This document shows positions 1-10,636 of a stretch of 64,000 bases of DNA, piece by piece. How positions within the stretch are numbered: the first letter of the stretch is position 1; each line of letters starts with the position of its first letter. Origin of the DNA: Seongchinamella sediminis (GTDB lineage: Bacteria > Pseudomonadota > Gammaproteobacteria > Pseudomonadales > Halieaceae); the NCBI RefSeq assembly GCF_003457605.1, contig NZ_QRAN01000003.1:124001-188000 (forward strand), in the 5' to 3' direction. The position numbers and the translations under genes were made by a program. Under the pieces are notes generated by a model, which worked only from the letters and a program-made list of their open reading frames with translations, ran no database searches and was not told where the DNA came from.

Positions 1-1190
1 GCCGGGTAAATAGCCGCCACCAGGCACATGCCCAGGGCCACGCCCGCCACCGCCAACACATCCCGCAACAGCAGGTCCACCGGCAGGAAGGACACCGGGT
101 ATACATCGGTATTGAGGAAACGGATATCGAGCACTTGCTCCAGCCCCGCCACCATTGCCGGCACCAGCTGGCTGAGCAGCGCCCCCAGCAGACTGCCGCT
201 GACGACGCCGACGGCGCCGATCATCGCGCCCTGCAGCACGAATATCCAGGCGATATCCGCACCGGACGCGCCCAGGGTTCGCAGAATGGCGATATTGTCC
301 TGCTTGTCGAACACTACCAATACCAGTGATGACACCACATTGAAGGCCGCCACCGCGATGATGGAAAACAAAAGGATGCTGACCAGGTCCCGGGACAGCT
401 GGATTGCCGCATAGAGGTTGCCGTGGGTCATCATCCAGTTGGTGGCGTAGTGACCCACGGGCAACTGGTTGACCACGTCCCAGCCGATCCGGCGGACCTG
501 GAACAAGTCGCTGCTCACCAGCCGCAGGCCACTGACCGCGTCACCAAGCCCGGCCAGCCGGGAGGCGGTATTCAGGTGCAACAGGGCCACCCCCTGGTCA
601 AGCTCGGTGCCGGTATCGACGATCCCCGCCAGGTAAAGCGCTTCAAAGCGGGTGGCGCCGGTATCGCCGGTCAGGCCGCCGCCGGGAACGATCAGGGTCA
701 GAGTCTCACCCACCCGGGCGTTCAGGCGGCGGGCGATACCGACCCCCAGCACCAGGGCATCTGCCCTGCCGACAAAGGTGGTTCGCTGGGCGGCGGGCAG
801 CAGCGCCAGCAGGGTCTCGCTGGCGGGGTCGGCCGCGTCCACGCCGATGCCCTGGGCGGTTTCGATATCTGCGCCGCGCATGAACAGGCTGTCGAACTGG
901 GTGAACGGACTGGCCTGCAGCACCTGCGGATGCTGCAGCACCTCGGCACGGCGCTCCCGCCAGTCCGCCATCGGCTGGTGGGAATACACGGTGATATGCG
1001 GCACCAGGGAAAGAATGCGCTCGCGCATTTCCCGGTCGAAACCGTTCATCACCGACAGCACCACGATCAGCAGCGCAATAGCCAGTACCAGTCCCAGCAT
1101 GGACAGGGATGACAGGAAGGTAGACAGGTGCCCCTGGCCGTGGGCAAAGGTGTAACGCCGCGCCAGTCGCCCACGTTCCGCCCAGTTCAC
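1..1190 (-). CDS. lolE: Lipoprotein-releasing ABC transporter permease LolE (3' end outside window)
   Basis: Inner-membrane permease of the LolCDE exporter, which extracts mature outer-membrane lipoproteins and hands them to LolA. A GTG start overlaps the lolD stop by four bases (GTGA). The reading frame runs open to the window edge, about 396 codons. The N-terminus has an RRYTF stretch followed by a first membrane helix with the [19 protein letters not shown] pattern typical of LolC/E. A large periplasmic part follows, then a second membrane segment ending in an [12 protein letters not shown]-type coupling motif. It is the third gene of lolC-lolD-lolE. The C-terminal helix and stop lie outside the window. 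LolE versus LolC is assigned by gene order only. Confidence 0.85.
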   Translation of the reverse strand, partial: MNWAERGRLARRYTFAHGQGHLSTFLSSLSMLGLVLAIALLIVVLSVMNGFDREMRERILSLVPHITVYSHQPMADWRERRAEVLQHPQVLQASPFTQFDSLFMRGADIETAQGIGVDAADPASETLLALLPAAQRTTFVGRADALVLGVGIARRLNARVGETLTLIVPGGGLTGDTGATRFEALYLAGIVDTGTELDQGVALLHLNTASRLAGLGDAVSGLRLVSSDLFQVRRIGWDVVNQLPVGHYATNWMMTHGNLYAAIQLSRDLVSILLFSIIAVAAFNVVSSLVLVVFDKQDNIAILRTLGASGADIAWIFVLQGAMIGAVGVVSGSLLGALLSQLVPAMVAGLEQVLDIRFLNTDVYPVSFLPVDLLLRDVLAVAGVALGMCLVAAIYP

Positions 1191-1867
1191 GCCCGTGCCT
1201 CCAGCCGCCCCTCGAGCAGTTCCAGCGTGCGGTGCATGTGGGCGGCGATGGCCGGGTCATGGGTTACCACCACAAAGGCCGAGCTGAGCTCGCCCAGGGC
1301 ATCAATGAGGGCCAGCACCTGGGCGGCGGAATGGGGGTCGAGATTGCCGGTGGGTTCATCCATCAGCACGCAGTCCGGCTCGGTGACCAGGGCCCGGGCG
1401 ATGGCAACACGCTGGCGCTCGCCGCCGGAAAGCTGGGACGGGCGGTGATCCAGGCGGTGCTGCATGCCTACCCGCTCGAGCATGTCAGCCGCCCGCGCCA
1501 GCGCCGCGCGCCGCGAATGGCCACCGATGATCAATGGCATGGCCACATTTTCCCGGGCGTCAAATTCCGGCAGCAGGTGATGAAACTGGTAGACAAAGCC
1601 CAGGTGACGATTGCGCATCCGGCACAGGCTGGCCTCATCCAGCGTCGCCAGGTCCCGGGCACAGAGCAGCACCTGTCCCTCGCTGGGGGTATCCAGCCCG
1701 CCGAGCAGGTTGAGCAGGGTCGACTTGCCGGAGCCGGAGGCGCCGACGATAGCCACCTTCTCGCCGGCCTGCAGGGTCAGTTCAACGCCGTTCAGCACCT
1801 CGACGGAGCGGTCGCCATCGCGGTAACTGCGCCCCAGCGAGCGGCACTGCAGCACCGGCTCACTCAT
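1187..1867 (-). CDS. lolD: Lipoprotein-releasing system ATP-binding protein LolD
   Basis: Cytoplasmic ATPase of LolCDE; ATP hydrolysis drives lipoprotein release from the inner membrane. The 226-residue protein has Walker [10 protein letters not shown] (about residues 42-50), the ABC signature LSGGE (146-150) and Walker B CVLMDE (166-171), and the family's usual length. It overlaps the end of lolC by 8 bp and the GTG of lolE by 4 bp, so the three genes are probably translationally coupled. Confidence 0.93.
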   Translation of the reverse strand: MSEPVLQCRSLGRSYRDGDRSVEVLNGVELTLQAGEKVAIVGASGSGKSTLLNLLGGLDTPSEGQVLLCARDLATLDEASLCRMRNRHLGFVYQFHHLLPEFDARENVAMPLIIGGHSRRAALARAADMLERVGMQHRLDHRPSQLSGGERQRVAIARALVTEPDCVLMDEPTGNLDPHSAAQVLALIDALGELSSAFVVVTHDPAIAAHMHRTLELLEGRLEARA

Positions 1868-3119
1868 AGCGCAGGACCTCCGCCGGAGCCACCCGGGCGG
1901 CCCGCCAGGCGGGATAGAGAGTCGCCAGTAAACTCAACGCCAGTGACGCCGCCACCACCGCGGCGACATCGGTCCACAGCAGCTGCGAGGGCAGCTGGGA
2001 AATAAAGTACACGGAAGGGTCGAACAATTTCACTCCCAGCAGGTTTTCGACAAAGACAGTAATAGCGGAAATATTGAGGCCCAAGACCACGCCCAACACT
2101 GCCCCCAGGCTGATGCCGACGGCCGCCAGCCCCAGGCCATGGGCGACGAAAATGGCCATGATGCCGCCTGCCCGCGCTCCCATGGTGCGCAGCACCGCAA
2201 TGTCGCGGCGCTTTTCCGCCACCGACATCACCAGCGTGGACACGATGTTAAATGCCGCCACCGCCACCACCGACAGCAGCAACAGGCTGACCATGATCTT
2301 CTCCATTTTAACCGCCTGGAACAGGGAACCCTGGGTCTGGCTCCAGTCCTGCACCGTCAGCCCCGGCGGCAGCGTGTCCGCCACCGCATTCATGGTCTGC
2401 GGTGCGGTGTACAGATTAGCGGTTTTCAGCTGCAGGCCATCGACCCCGGCCGCGGGTCCCAGCAGTTTCTGGCCGCTGCGCAGACCGATGTAGGCCTGGT
2501 AGGAGTCGGGCTGGGCGCCCACTTCAAATATGCCGGTGACCGTCAGGCGCTTGCTGCGCGGGAATACGCCAAGCGGCGTCATCGTCAGCCGGGGCACCGT
2601 GACCTCCACCGTATCACCGGTTCGCACCGCGAGCATGCGCGCCAGGGATGCCCCCAGCACCACCGGGAATCCGGGCTCCGCCAGGCTCTGCAGGCTGCCC
2701 TGCACCATGGCCGCCGGAATACGGGAGACCTGTGCCTGCAGTGCCGGGTCAATCGCGGTGAGCACGCCACCGCGCAGGGTACGTCCGCTGGCGAGAATCA
2801 CCTTGGCGGAAATATAGGGCGCTACGGCCACCACCGACGCCTGCGCTTCGATAGCGGCCGCCAGCGCCTGCCAGTCCTCTATGCCCTCCTCCGCGCTGAC
2901 AAACCCGTGGGGCACCAGGGACAGGATCCGGCCGCGCAGTTCGTTGCCAAAACCGTTCATTACTGACAGCACTGTCACCAGGGAAGCCACCCCGAGCACC
3001 ATACCCAGCATGGAAACCAGGGCGATAACCGAGGTGAAACGATTGCGCTTGCGGGAAAAACTGTAGCGCAGGCCGATAAAGGGGGCGTAGTTAACTATGG
3101 CGTGACCGCGGGCACTCAA
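1860..3119 (-). CDS. lolC: Lipoprotein-releasing ABC transporter permease LolC
   Basis: First permease gene of the LolCDE exporter. The 419-residue protein has an N-terminal FIGLRYSF motif, a first membrane helix near residues 25-50 with [17 protein letters not shown], a periplasmic MacB-like domain, and three C-terminal helices with the VLRTMGARAGGIM coupling motif. The only suitable in-frame start is TTG at 3119, with no clear ribosome binding site, so the exact start is uncertain. It lies 15 bp after the nqrM stop, so readthrough from the nqr cluster is possible. Confidence 0.9.
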   Translation of the reverse strand: MSARGHAIVNYAPFIGLRYSFSRKRNRFTSVIALVSMLGMVLGVASLVTVLSVMNGFGNELRGRILSLVPHGFVSAEEGIEDWQALAAAIEAQASVVAVAPYISAKVILASGRTLRGGVLTAIDPALQAQVSRIPAAMVQGSLQSLAEPGFPVVLGASLARMLAVRTGDTVEVTVPRLTMTPLGVFPRSKRLTVTGIFEVGAQPDSYQAYIGLRSGQKLLGPAAGVDGLQLKTANLYTAPQTMNAVADTLPPGLTVQDWSQTQGSLFQAVKMEKIMVSLLLLSVVAVAAFNIVSTLVMSVAEKRRDIAVLRTMGARAGGIMAIFVAHGLGLAAVGISLGAVLGVVLGLNISAITVFVENLLGVKLFDPSVYFISQLPSQLLWTDVAAVVAASLALSLLATLYPAWRAARVAPAEVLRYE

Positions 3120-3134
3120 GCGGGCGGGCGTCCG

Positions 3135-3371
3135 CTACTTGCGGTCGGCGTTATAGAAAAGATCGGGGTTCTCGCGGCTGTTCTGGCCGTCGCGGGTCTC
3201 CTCGTCACAGCGTTTGGGGTCGCCGCCGCAAATATCACAGGAGGTATCGATACCCAGGGCACCCATGCCGCCACAGGAACCCTTGATCGGCCCGCGGCCC
3301 ATCATCACCCCCACGGCCATTGCGGCCATGACAAGGCCGATAAAAACTGCGGTGATCACAAACAGGCTCAT
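3135..3371 (-). CDS. nqrM: NqrM, (Na+)-NQR maturation factor (DUF539)
   Basis: A 78-residue protein with one N-terminal membrane helix (residues 2-24) followed by a short cysteine-rich tail containing GSCGGMGALGID and CDICGG (four cysteines). This is the pattern of NqrM, which is needed to mature Na+-NQR, probably by delivering iron for the NqrD/NqrE metal site. It follows apbE by 23 bp and closes the nqr cluster. Family size and position both support the call. Confidence 0.88.
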   Translation of the reverse strand: MSLFVITAVFIGLVMAAMAVGVMMGRGPIKGSCGGMGALGIDTSCDICGGDPKRCDEETRDGQNSRENPDLFYNADRK

Positions 3372-3394
3372 AGTCTTCCTCCGTAAGCGCGAGC

Positions 3395-4474
3395 TTACTG
3401 TTGTCCGGTCTCTGCTTCGACCAGGTAAGGGGCGAACGCATCGGTGTGACGGCTGCTGAAGCCCTGCCCTTCGCGCTGAATCAAATATACCGCCAATCCC
3501 TGCGCCTGCGCCACTGCGAAGGCCTCGTCGGCCCCCAGCACGGTCAGGGCCGTGGCCCAGGCATCTGCCATCATCGTACTTGGGTGGACAACAGTCACCG
3601 ACACAAGTTCATGTGCCACCGGCCGGCCCGTGCGCGGATCGATACTGTGGGAATAGCGTTTACCGTCAACCTCGAAAAAGTTGCGGTAGTCTCCCGAGGT
3701 GGCCACGGCAGCATTGCCCAGGTAAATCGTGCGGGCAATACCGAATCCGCCGGCCTGCGGTTGTTCGATGGCAACCCGCCAGCTGTCACCGCGCGGGCTG
3801 TAGCCGGACAGGCGCATCTCGCCGCCCACTTCCACCATGTAGTTGCTGATCCCGGCAGCGCCCAGGTAGCGGGCGATCTCGTCCACCGCAAAGCCCTTGG
3901 CGATGGAGGAAAAGTCCAGGTAGACATCGGCGTCCTTGCGCAGCCGCAGCGCCTCGCCATCCACCCGCAGGTAATCCTGGCCAACGCGCGCCATGGCGGA
4001 CTTAATCGCGGCATCAGCCGGCGGCTCGGGCGCCTGGCCGCCAGGACCAAAGCCCCAGAGGTTGACCAGCGGCCCGACGGTGACATCGTAGGCGCCGCCG
4101 GACTGCCAACCAATGGCCATGGCCGCAGACAGCACCTCATAGAAACCCTGAGACAGCGGAAACCATTCCCCCACCGGCGTTCGATTGAAACGGGATATCT
4201 CCGAATCCTCGCGGTAGGTGGACATGCTGTTGTTGACCGACTCCAGCAGTGCCTCTATGCCGGCCAGCAGCTGCAGTTCCTCCTGGTCGGAGTCCGGCGG
4301 CAGTATCAGGGTGGCCGACCAGGTGGTTCCCATGGTCTGGCCGCCGAGTTTGAGCAGGCTGGCGTCCCGGGCGCACGCGGCAAGCCCGGCCACAAGCAGC
4401 GCCAACAGCGAGGCCCGGACGTAAAAAAGCCACTCCAGGGAGTGGCTTCTGGCTGGTACTGGACGGCGGATCAT
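3395..4474 (-). CDS. apbE: FAD:protein FMN transferase (ApbE), lipoprotein
   Basis: Transfers FMN from FAD to threonines of NqrB and NqrC in the periplasm. I chose the ATG at 4474, overlapping the nqrF stop as ATGA; a longer frame upstream would lie inside nqrF. The 359-residue product has a type II signal peptide ending in VAGLAAC. ApbE motifs follow: LDFSSIAKGFAVD, VEVGGEMRLSG, the YSHSIDPRTGRP flavin/metal motif and a C-terminal MMADAWATAL. An intrinsic-terminator-like hairpin lies inside codons about 10-18 and may reduce expression relative to nqrF. Confidence 0.92.
   Translation of the reverse strand: MIRRPVPARSHSLEWLFYVRASLLALLVAGLAACARDASLLKLGGQTMGTTWSATLILPPDSDQEELQLLAGIEALLESVNNSMSTYREDSEISRFNRTPVGEWFPLSQGFYEVLSAAMAIGWQSGGAYDVTVGPLVNLWGFGPGGQAPEPPADAAIKSAMARVGQDYLRVDGEALRLRKDADVYLDFSSIAKGFAVDEIARYLGAAGISNYMVEVGGEMRLSGYSPRGDSWRVAIEQPQAGGFGIARTIYLGNAAVATSGDYRNFFEVDGKRYSHSIDPRTGRPVAHELVSVTVVHPSTMMADAWATALTVLGADEAFAVAQAQGLAVYLIQREGQGFSSRHTDAFAPYLVEAETGQQ
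4422..4448 (-). terminator. Intrinsic terminator inside the 5' end of apbE
   Basis: On the minus strand the 9-bp stem AAGCCACTC/GAGTGGCTT with a 4-nt loop is followed directly by six T residues. It sits 26 bp after the nqrF stop but within the apbE signal-peptide codons. It should attenuate transcription between the nqr structural genes and apbE-nqrM. Confidence 0.6.
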
Positions 4475-5697
4475 CAGCCGCCGAAATCGTCCAGCAGGAT
4501 GTTTTCGGGCTCGACCCCGAGGTCGGTCAGCATCTGGATCACCGCCGCGTTCATCATCGGCGGTCCACACATGTAGTACTCACAGTCTTCCGGCGCGGGA
4601 TGATCCTTCAGGTACTGCTCGTAGAGCACATTGTGGATAAAGCCGGTCAGGCCGTCCCAGTTGTCCTCGGGCTGGGGGTCGGACAGGGCGACATGCCACT
4701 CGAAGTTGTCGTTTTCCGCCGCCAGGCCGTCGTAATCCTCGACGTAGAACATCTCACGCAGGGAGCGGGCCCCGTACCAGAAGGAAATCTTGCGCTTGCT
4801 GTGAAGACGCTTGAGCTGGTCAAAGATGTGCGAGCGCATGGGCGCCATACCGGCACCACCACCGATGAACACCATCTCGGCATCGGTATCCTTGGCGAAG
4901 AATTCGCCGAAGGGGCCATACACTTTGACCTTGTCGCCAGGCTTGAGGTTAAACACCCAGGAGGACATGATGCCCGGCGGAATGCCTTCGCTGCCGGGGG
5001 GCGGTGTGGCAATACGGATGTTGAATTTCACCACGCCCTTCTCTTCCGGGTAGTTGGCCATGGAGTAGGCGCGAATCACCGGCTCCTTGACCACGGACTC
5101 CAGTTTGAAGAAGCCAAAGTGCTCCCAGTCGCCGCGGTACTCTTCCTCGATGTCGAAGTCCGAGTACTTTACATGGTGCGGCGGGCACTCCAGCTGTACG
5201 TAACCGCCGGCACGGAAGTCGACGTTCTCACCCTCGGGCAGGCGCAGGGTCAGTTCCTTGATGAAGGTCGCCACATTGGGGTTGGACTCCACCGTGCACT
5301 CCCACTGCTTGACCCCGAATACTTCCTCGGGCACCTCGATCTTCATGTCCTGCTTGACCGCGGCCTGGCAGGACAGGCGCCAGCCCTCGGCGGCGTCGCG
5401 CTTGGTGAAGTGGGATTCCTCGGTGGGCAGCATGGAACCGCCACCCTCCTTGATGATGCATTTACACTGGGCGCAGGTGCCGCCGCCACCGCAGGCCGAA
5501 GGCAGGAACAGGCCTGATTCGGACAGGGTCTGCAGCAGCTTGCCGCCGGCGGGAACGGTGATGGTTTTCTCGCCGTTGATCTCGATGTTGACGTCGCCAG
5601 AGCTCACCAGTGAGGAACGGGCAACGAGAATAACCGCTACCAGCGCCAGCACGATGGCAGTGAACATCACCACGCCGAATACAATTGTCATATCCAT
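4474..5697 (-). CDS. nqrF: Na+-translocating NADH:quinone oxidoreductase subunit F
   Basis: NADH-oxidising entry subunit of Na+-NQR. The 407-residue protein has one N-terminal membrane helix (about 5-27). A ferredoxin-type 2Fe-2S domain follows with cysteines at about 69, 75, 78 and 110 ([12 protein letters not shown]). Next come an FAD domain with RAYSMANYP and an NADH domain with [15 protein letters not shown]. Length and cysteine spacing match the family. It is the last structural gene of nqrABCDEF and is coupled to apbE by ATGA. Confidence 0.97.
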   Translation of the reverse strand: MDMTIVFGVVMFTAIVLALVAVILVARSSLVSSGDVNIEINGEKTITVPAGGKLLQTLSESGLFLPSACGGGGTCAQCKCIIKEGGGSMLPTEESHFTKRDAAEGWRLSCQAAVKQDMKIEVPEEVFGVKQWECTVESNPNVATFIKELTLRLPEGENVDFRAGGYVQLECPPHHVKYSDFDIEEEYRGDWEHFGFFKLESVVKEPVIRAYSMANYPEEKGVVKFNIRIATPPPGSEGIPPGIMSSWVFNLKPGDKVKVYGPFGEFFAKDTDAEMVFIGGGAGMAPMRSHIFDQLKRLHSKRKISFWYGARSLREMFYVEDYDGLAAENDNFEWHVALSDPQPEDNWDGLTGFIHNVLYEQYLKDHPAPEDCEYYMCGPPMMNAAVIQMLTDLGVEPENILLDDFGG

Positions 5698-5713
5698 ATC
5701 AGTTCAATCCCGC

Positions 5714-6322
5714 TTAGATATCGATGCCGCCAAAGGACATGAAGCCCAGTGACATGAGGCCGACGATGATGAATGTAATGCCCAGTCCCTGCAGGCCGTC
5801 GGGCACGTCCGAGTACTTCAGCTTCTCGCGGATACCGGCCAGAGCCACAATCGCCAGGGCCCAGCCAACGCCGGCGCCGGCGCCGAAGACCACTGATTCC
5901 GCGAAGTTGTAGTCACGCTCGACCATGAACAGGGAGGCGCCGAGGATGGCGCAGTTCACGGTAATCAGCGGCAGGAACACGCCCAGGGCGTTGTACAGCG
6001 CGGGTACGTACTTGTCGAGGAACATCTCCAGGATTTGCACCAGGGCCGCGATCACGCCGATGTAGGACAGCAGGCCCAGGAAGCTCAGGTCCAGGTCGGG
6101 GAAGCCGGCCCAGGCCAGCGCGCCGTCCGCCAGCAGGTAGTTGTAGATCAGGTTGTTAACCGGCACGGTAATGGTCAGTACCACGATCACCGCCACACCC
6201 AGGCCGAAGGCTGCCTGGATCTTCTTGGATACCGCCAGGAAGGTACACATGCCCAGGAAGAAGGCCAGGGCCATGTTCTCGATGAAAATCGAGCGTACGA
6301 ACAAACTCAGTAAAGCTTCCAT
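5714..6322 (-). CDS. nqrE: Na+-NQR subunit E
   Basis: Integral membrane subunit of Na+-NQR, 202 residues with about six helices. The conserved helix cysteines are visible in FFLGMCTF (about residue 26) and TVNCAILG (about residue 120); in this family they help bind iron at the NqrD/E interface. It is homologous to NqrD, which lies one base upstream. Confidence 0.96.
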   Translation of the reverse strand: MEALLSLFVRSIFIENMALAFFLGMCTFLAVSKKIQAAFGLGVAVIVVLTITVPVNNLIYNYLLADGALAWAGFPDLDLSFLGLLSYIGVIAALVQILEMFLDKYVPALYNALGVFLPLITVNCAILGASLFMVERDYNFAESVVFGAGAGVGWALAIVALAGIREKLKYSDVPDGLQGLGITFIIVGLMSLGFMSFGGIDI

Positions 6323-6323
6323 C

Positions 6324-6986
6324 TTAGACGCCCTCCCTCGCTACGGTGTGTTTGGCCATTTTGAAGTCAGGCTCTTCCACCTGATCGGTCTTGACGCTGC
6401 GCAGAACCCAGATAAAGCCACCGATAAGGAAAAAGGCGCTGGGGGGCAACAGCAGCAGGCCGTTGGGGACGTACCAGCCACCCTCGGTCACGACCGGCAG
6501 GATTTCATAACCCATGAGCTTGCCGGCGCCGAACAGTTCGCGGATGACCGCCACGCTGATCAGTACTACCGAGTAGCCGAGGCCGTTGCCGACCCCGTCG
6601 AAGAAGCTGGGCAGCGGCGGGTTTTTCATGGCGAAGGCTTCCGCCCGGCCCATGACGATACAGTTTGTGATGATCAGGCCGACAAACACCGACAGCTGCT
6701 TGCTGATGGCATAGGCGTAGGCTTTCAACACCTGGTCAACCACGATTACCAGGGAGGCGATAATGATCATCTGCACAATGATGCGGATACTGCCGGGGAT
6801 GTGCTTGCGAATCAGGGAGACGCCCAGGTTGGAAAACGCACACACCGAGGTCAGGGCGATACACATCACCAGGGTGACCTGCAACGAGGAGGTCACCGCC
6901 AGCGCACTGCAGACGCCGAGGATCTGCAGGGCGATCGGGTTGTTCTTGAAAATTGGGCTCGTCAGTGTCTCTTTGATGGAATCCAC
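6324..6986 (-). CDS. nqrD: Na+-NQR subunit D
   Basis: Integral membrane subunit of Na+-NQR, 220 residues with about six helices. Conserved cysteines occur in LGVCSALAV (about residue 26) and [13 protein letters not shown], matching the metal-binding pair of the family. It lies between nqrC (2-bp gap) and nqrE (1-bp gap), consistent with stoichiometric translation from one mRNA. Confidence 0.96.
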   Translation of the reverse strand: MDSIKETLTSPIFKNNPIALQILGVCSALAVTSSLQVTLVMCIALTSVCAFSNLGVSLIRKHIPGSIRIIVQMIIIASLVIVVDQVLKAYAYAISKQLSVFVGLIITNCIVMGRAEAFAMKNPPLPSFFDGVGNGLGYSVVLISVAVIRELFGAGKLMGYEILPVVTEGGWYVPNGLLLLPPSAFFLIGGFIWVLRSVKTDQVEEPDFKMAKHTVAREGV

Positions 6987-6988
6987 GC

Positions 6989-7768
6989 TCAGGCCTCCCC
7001 GGATTTCAGGTTGTTAAGGAATGGCTCGAAGCCGCTTTCACCCAGCCAGAACTGGACCAGGTTGGAAACGCCACGGGTGGTCAGCGTCGCGCCGGCCATG
7101 CCGTCCACTTTGTACTCGGAATTCTTCATCGCGGGATCGACAGTGCCTTTGATCACGGTCAGCTCGATGTCGCCGTCCTTGTAGACCTGCTTGCCGTCCC
7201 ACAGGGACTTCCAGCGCGGGTTATCCACCTCACCGCCGAGCCCGGGGGTTTCCTTGTGCTCGTAGAAGCCGATCCCGGCCACGGTGTTGGCGTCGCCCTG
7301 GAGGGCGATGAAGCCGTACAGGGTTCCCCACAGGCCATAACCGCGGATGGGCAGGATGATCTTGCCGATATCTCCCTGGGCATCCTCGGCGAGGTAAACC
7401 AGGGCATAGTGTTCACGGCGGAACACCTTGGCGATATCCTCGTCGGTGCTCAGCTTGTCCGACATGGACGGATCCTTGGAAGCCGCCCGCTGGTCGTAAC
7501 TGGCGGGATCAACCGCATCGGTAAACTGGCCGGTGCGCAGGTCTACCACACGGGTCTCGATTTTGGCGAACTGCTCCTCAACACTGCTGCCCTCTTCCAG
7601 CATGCCGGCCGCCGAGAGAATATTGCGCTTGCGGTCCAGCGACTGGTTGGCCTCCTGGGCCGGCTTGAGCACTACCGCCGCGGTGGACACAATCACCGAA
7701 CAGACAATACACAGGGAGAATGCGACGATCAGGGTCTTGGAAATACTGTCGTTACTGGACACGGGCAA
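6989..7768 (-). CDS. nqrC: Na+-NQR subunit C
   Basis: Periplasmic flavin subunit of Na+-NQR. The 259-residue protein has one N-terminal membrane helix (about 12-34) and an FMN-binding domain with [12 protein letters not shown]; Thr228 is the expected residue carrying covalent FMN attached by ApbE. Its start overlaps the end of nqrB by 17 bp, suggesting translational coupling. Confidence 0.96.
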   Translation of the reverse strand: MPVSSNDSISKTLIVAFSLCIVCSVIVSTAAVVLKPAQEANQSLDRKRNILSAAGMLEEGSSVEEQFAKIETRVVDLRTGQFTDAVDPASYDQRAASKDPSMSDKLSTDEDIAKVFRREHYALVYLAEDAQGDIGKIILPIRGYGLWGTLYGFIALQGDANTVAGIGFYEHKETPGLGGEVDNPRWKSLWDGKQVYKDGDIELTVIKGTVDPAMKNSEYKVDGMAGATLTTRGVSNLVQFWLGESGFEPFLNNLKSGEA

Positions 7769-8948
7769 GCCTCCTCTTGATATTTGCCTGGACCGCGAAG
7801 TGATCCATCAGCGGGGCGAACAGGTTGGCGAACAGGATCGCCAGCATGATGCCCTCGGGGAACGCCGGGTTGACCACCCGTATCAACACCGTCATCAGGC
7901 CGATGAGAATACCGAAAGCCCACTTGCCGGAGTTGGTCATGGCAGCAGATACCGGGTCGGTCGCCATGAAAATCATGCCGAAGGCAAAACCGCCGGTGAC
8001 CAGGTGCCAGTACCAGGGCATGGCGAAGGCCGGGTTGGAGTCGGAGCCCACCATGTTGAACAGGGTGCTCAGAACGACCATGCCCAGGAACACACCGGAT
8101 ACGATGCGCCAGGAGGCTACCCGGGTGGCCAGCAGGACGAAGCCGCCGATCAGGATAGCCAGGGTCGAGGTCTCGCCCACGGAACCCGGAATGTTGCCGA
8201 GGAACGCGTCGGTCCAGGAAACGGTTGACTGCAGCGCCGCCATACCGTCGGCAGCGACGATGGACAGGGGCGTGGCCGCGGTATAGCCGTCAACCGCCAC
8301 CCAGACCGCGTCACCCGAGAGCTGTGCCGGGTAGGCGAAATACAGGAATGCGCGGCCCGTCAGCGCCGGGTTGAGGAAATTCTTGCCGGTGCCACCGAAC
8401 ACTTCCTTGCCGATGACCACACCGAAACTGATGCCCATGGCAACCTGCCACAGGGGAATGTCCGGCGGGCAGATCAGGGCGAACAGGATGGAAGTGACGA
8501 AGAAACCCTCGTTCACCTCGTGGCCGCGCTTCATGGCGAACAGGACTTCCCAGAACCCCCCTACGATGAAAGTCACCGCATAGATAGGCACGAAAAACAC
8601 CGCGCCGTACCAGAAACAGTGCCACAGGCTGCTGGCGTCGTAACCGCCGAGCAGTTCGATCAGCCAGCCGCGCCAGCCTTCAACCGCGGCGCCGGCACCC
8701 ATCGCGTCGGTGGCCTGGAAACCGAGGTTCCACATGCCGTAAAACATGGCCGGGAAAGCGGCCAGCCAGACGGTGATCATGATCCGCTTGAGGTCTATCC
8801 CGTCGCGCACGTGGGCGGTGCTGCGGGTTACCGAAGACGGTGAATAGAAGATGGTGTCCGCCGCCTCATACAGCGCATACCAGCTCTGCAGCTTGCCACC
8901 TTCAGTAAAGTGGTGCTCGATATCGTCAAGAAACTTGCGCAATCCCAC
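7752..8948 (-). CDS. nqrB: Na+-NQR subunit B
   Basis: Main membrane subunit of Na+-NQR, involved in ubiquinone reduction and Na+ transport. The 398-residue protein has about ten helices and the flavinylation site DGYTAATPL; Thr226 is the likely covalent FMN residue. The cytoplasmic N-terminal stretch is conserved ([16 protein letters not shown]). It follows nqrA with a 3-bp gap. Confidence 0.97.
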   Translation of the reverse strand: MGLRKFLDDIEHHFTEGGKLQSWYALYEAADTIFYSPSSVTRSTAHVRDGIDLKRIMITVWLAAFPAMFYGMWNLGFQATDAMGAGAAVEGWRGWLIELLGGYDASSLWHCFWYGAVFFVPIYAVTFIVGGFWEVLFAMKRGHEVNEGFFVTSILFALICPPDIPLWQVAMGISFGVVIGKEVFGGTGKNFLNPALTGRAFLYFAYPAQLSGDAVWVAVDGYTAATPLSIVAADGMAALQSTVSWTDAFLGNIPGSVGETSTLAILIGGFVLLATRVASWRIVSGVFLGMVVLSTLFNMVGSDSNPAFAMPWYWHLVTGGFAFGMIFMATDPVSAAMTNSGKWAFGILIGLMTVLIRVVNPAFPEGIMLAILFANLFAPLMDHFAVQANIKRRLARVQ

Positions 8949-8951
8949 GTC

Positions 8952-10295
8952 TTAACCCTCCTTCTCGATCAGCGTCAGGTTATCCCGCAGGATAGGACCA
9001 TACTCGTATTTGCCGGCGCACACATAAGTGCACAGGGCGAGATCTTCCTCTTCCAGCTCCAGGCAACCCAGGCTCTGGGCAGTGTCGGTATCACTGACAA
9101 TCAGCGCCCGCAACAGCTGGGTGGGCAGGATATCCAGTGGCATGATGGTTTCGTATTGCCCCACCGGCACCATGGCCCGCTCGGAACCATTGGTATTGGT
9201 GGTCATCGCCAGCGGCTTGAGGCCGAAAAAGCTGCTCAGGTAGATGCCGAGGCTGGAGTGCTTGTTAACGCCCGGCGACAGCCAGCCCATGAATTCCCGG
9301 TGCCGACCTTCCAGTAACACCGACACCTGGTTGTGGTAGCGGCCCAGGTAGGCGGTACCGGTAGCGACGCCACGGCCGCCCAGCACTGAGCCGGAAATGA
9401 TGCGGTTGTCACCGTCCTTGAGCTGGCCGGCGCAGAGGGCCTGCAGATCCACCCCCAGGCGGGTGCGCAGCAGGCGCGGATTCTCAACCTGGGGACCGCC
9501 CAGGGAGATGACCCGGTCAGTGTACAGGCGACCGTCCAGGAACAGGCGGCCGATGGCGATAACATCCTGGTAGCCGATTTGCCACACCACCTTGCTGGTG
9601 CTCACCCCCTCGAGGAAGTGGATATGGGTACCGGCCAGTCCTGCCGGATGGGGCCCGTCGAACTCGGCTGTTTCGATATTGCCGGCCTTGCCGGTGGCCA
9701 CGCTGGCGCCGGCCGCGATACACACATACACCTTGCCGCTGGTCAGCCTGGCGAGGATATCCTGGCCGAGGGCGAAGGCATCAGCCTGCTCGGCAATAAT
9801 CACGGTGGGATCTGCCGCCAGCGGGTGGGTATCCATGGCGGTGATGAAGATGGCAGATGCCTCGCTGTCGATGGCGGGCACCTTGCTGAACGGGCGGGTA
9901 CGCAGGGAAGTCCACTGACCGCTCTCGATCAGCTGGCTGCGGATGGTCCCGGCATCCAGCGCGGCGGCGTCGGCGGCACTGTAACTGGCAAAGGACTCCG
10001 CCTCGTCGCCGTCGATATCGATAACCACCGACTGCAGCACCCGCCGGGCGCCGCGGTTGATCGCCGACACCACCCCGGAGGCGGGTGCAGTGTAACGAAC
10101 ACCTTCGGTCTTCTTGTCGGTGAACAGCAGCTGGCCGAGTTTGACCCGGTCACCTTCCTTCACGTCCATCGTGGGCTTCATGCCCACATAGTCGAATCCG
10201 ACCAGCGCAACCGCGCGCGCCGCAGGTGCATCTTCAATAACTTGCTGGGGAGCTCCCTGGATAGGGATATCCATACCCCGCTTGATCTTGATCAT
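8952..10295 (-). CDS. nqrA: Na+-NQR subunit A
   Basis: Peripheral cytoplasmic subunit of Na+-NQR, 447 residues and first gene of the operon. The N-terminus [16 protein letters not shown] is characteristic and the length is usual for NqrA. Motifs include [10 protein letters not shown], the [16 protein letters not shown] stretch and a C-terminal [15 protein letters not shown]. It is preceded by an untranslated leader and a TATAAT -10 box. Confidence 0.97.
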   Translation of the reverse strand: MIKIKRGMDIPIQGAPQQVIEDAPAARAVALVGFDYVGMKPTMDVKEGDRVKLGQLLFTDKKTEGVRYTAPASGVVSAINRGARRVLQSVVIDIDGDEAESFASYSAADAAALDAGTIRSQLIESGQWTSLRTRPFSKVPAIDSEASAIFITAMDTHPLAADPTVIIAEQADAFALGQDILARLTSGKVYVCIAAGASVATGKAGNIETAEFDGPHPAGLAGTHIHFLEGVSTSKVVWQIGYQDVIAIGRLFLDGRLYTDRVISLGGPQVENPRLLRTRLGVDLQALCAGQLKDGDNRIISGSVLGGRGVATGTAYLGRYHNQVSVLLEGRHREFMGWLSPGVNKHSSLGIYLSSFFGLKPLAMTTNTNGSERAMVPVGQYETIMPLDILPTQLLRALIVSDTDTAQSLGCLELEEEDLALCTYVCAGKYEYGPILRDNLTLIEKEG

Positions 10296-10446
10296 ACGAT
10301 CTGCCTACAGAACTAGTGTGTGAGTTGACCGGGGACGACTACAGGGAACAAATCTACTGAATAACTGCTGCAAACGCCACTGTCGCAGTGGTGATTTCTG
10401 CCACCGCGGGATGACACATGATGCCACCTGTCCCAAAACCGCGCGC

Positions 10447-10452
10447 ATTATA
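10447..10452 (-). promoter_or_regulatory. Probable -10 box of the nqr operon promoter
   Basis: The minus strand has a perfect TATAAT with no good TTGACA at the usual distance; the best 17-bp-spaced hexamer is TGGCGT. The predicted start of transcription leaves about 145 nt before nqrA. This may be an activator-dependent promoter. Confidence 0.45.
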
Positions 10453-10588
10453 GGGGAAGCGCCCTAAAAACGCCACATTTCAGCCGTCAATTCTTTGATT
10501 TTGAACAGGTTTTAGCGCTGTTTCCGGCGCGGTAAAACTACCACAAAAGGGTTAGGCGGAGCCTCTATTCATGGCAACGGCAGCGTCC

Positions 10589-10626
10589 GGCATCTGTCCA
10601 TCTCCGGGCGGGAATGGACAGATGCC
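10589..10626 (-). repeat. 13-bp perfect inverted repeat downstream of gap
   Basis: Arms GGCATCTGTCCAT and ATGGACAGATGCC flank a 12-nt loop, 10 bp past the gap stop codon. Neither strand has a U tract after it, so it is not a canonical intrinsic terminator. It may protect the gap mRNA 3' end or bind a protein. Confidence 0.7.
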
Positions 10627-10636
10627 AGTGACTGGT

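Larger units (their letters stand above)
10296..10636. other. Intergenic region between gap and nqrA (341 bp)
   Basis: No coding sequence is seen. It holds the 3' region of gap with a large inverted repeat (10589-10626), the likely nqr promoter, and a leader of about 145 nt containing a perfect 6-bp hairpin at 10377-10391 (CCACTG/CAGTGG). Confidence 0.7.

Noticed and set aside
4475-4570. N-terminal extension of apbE upstream of 4474
   Set aside because: It would overlap the nqrF C-terminus, has an Arg/Asp-rich non-signal composition, and precedes a proper lipoprotein signal starting at 4474.
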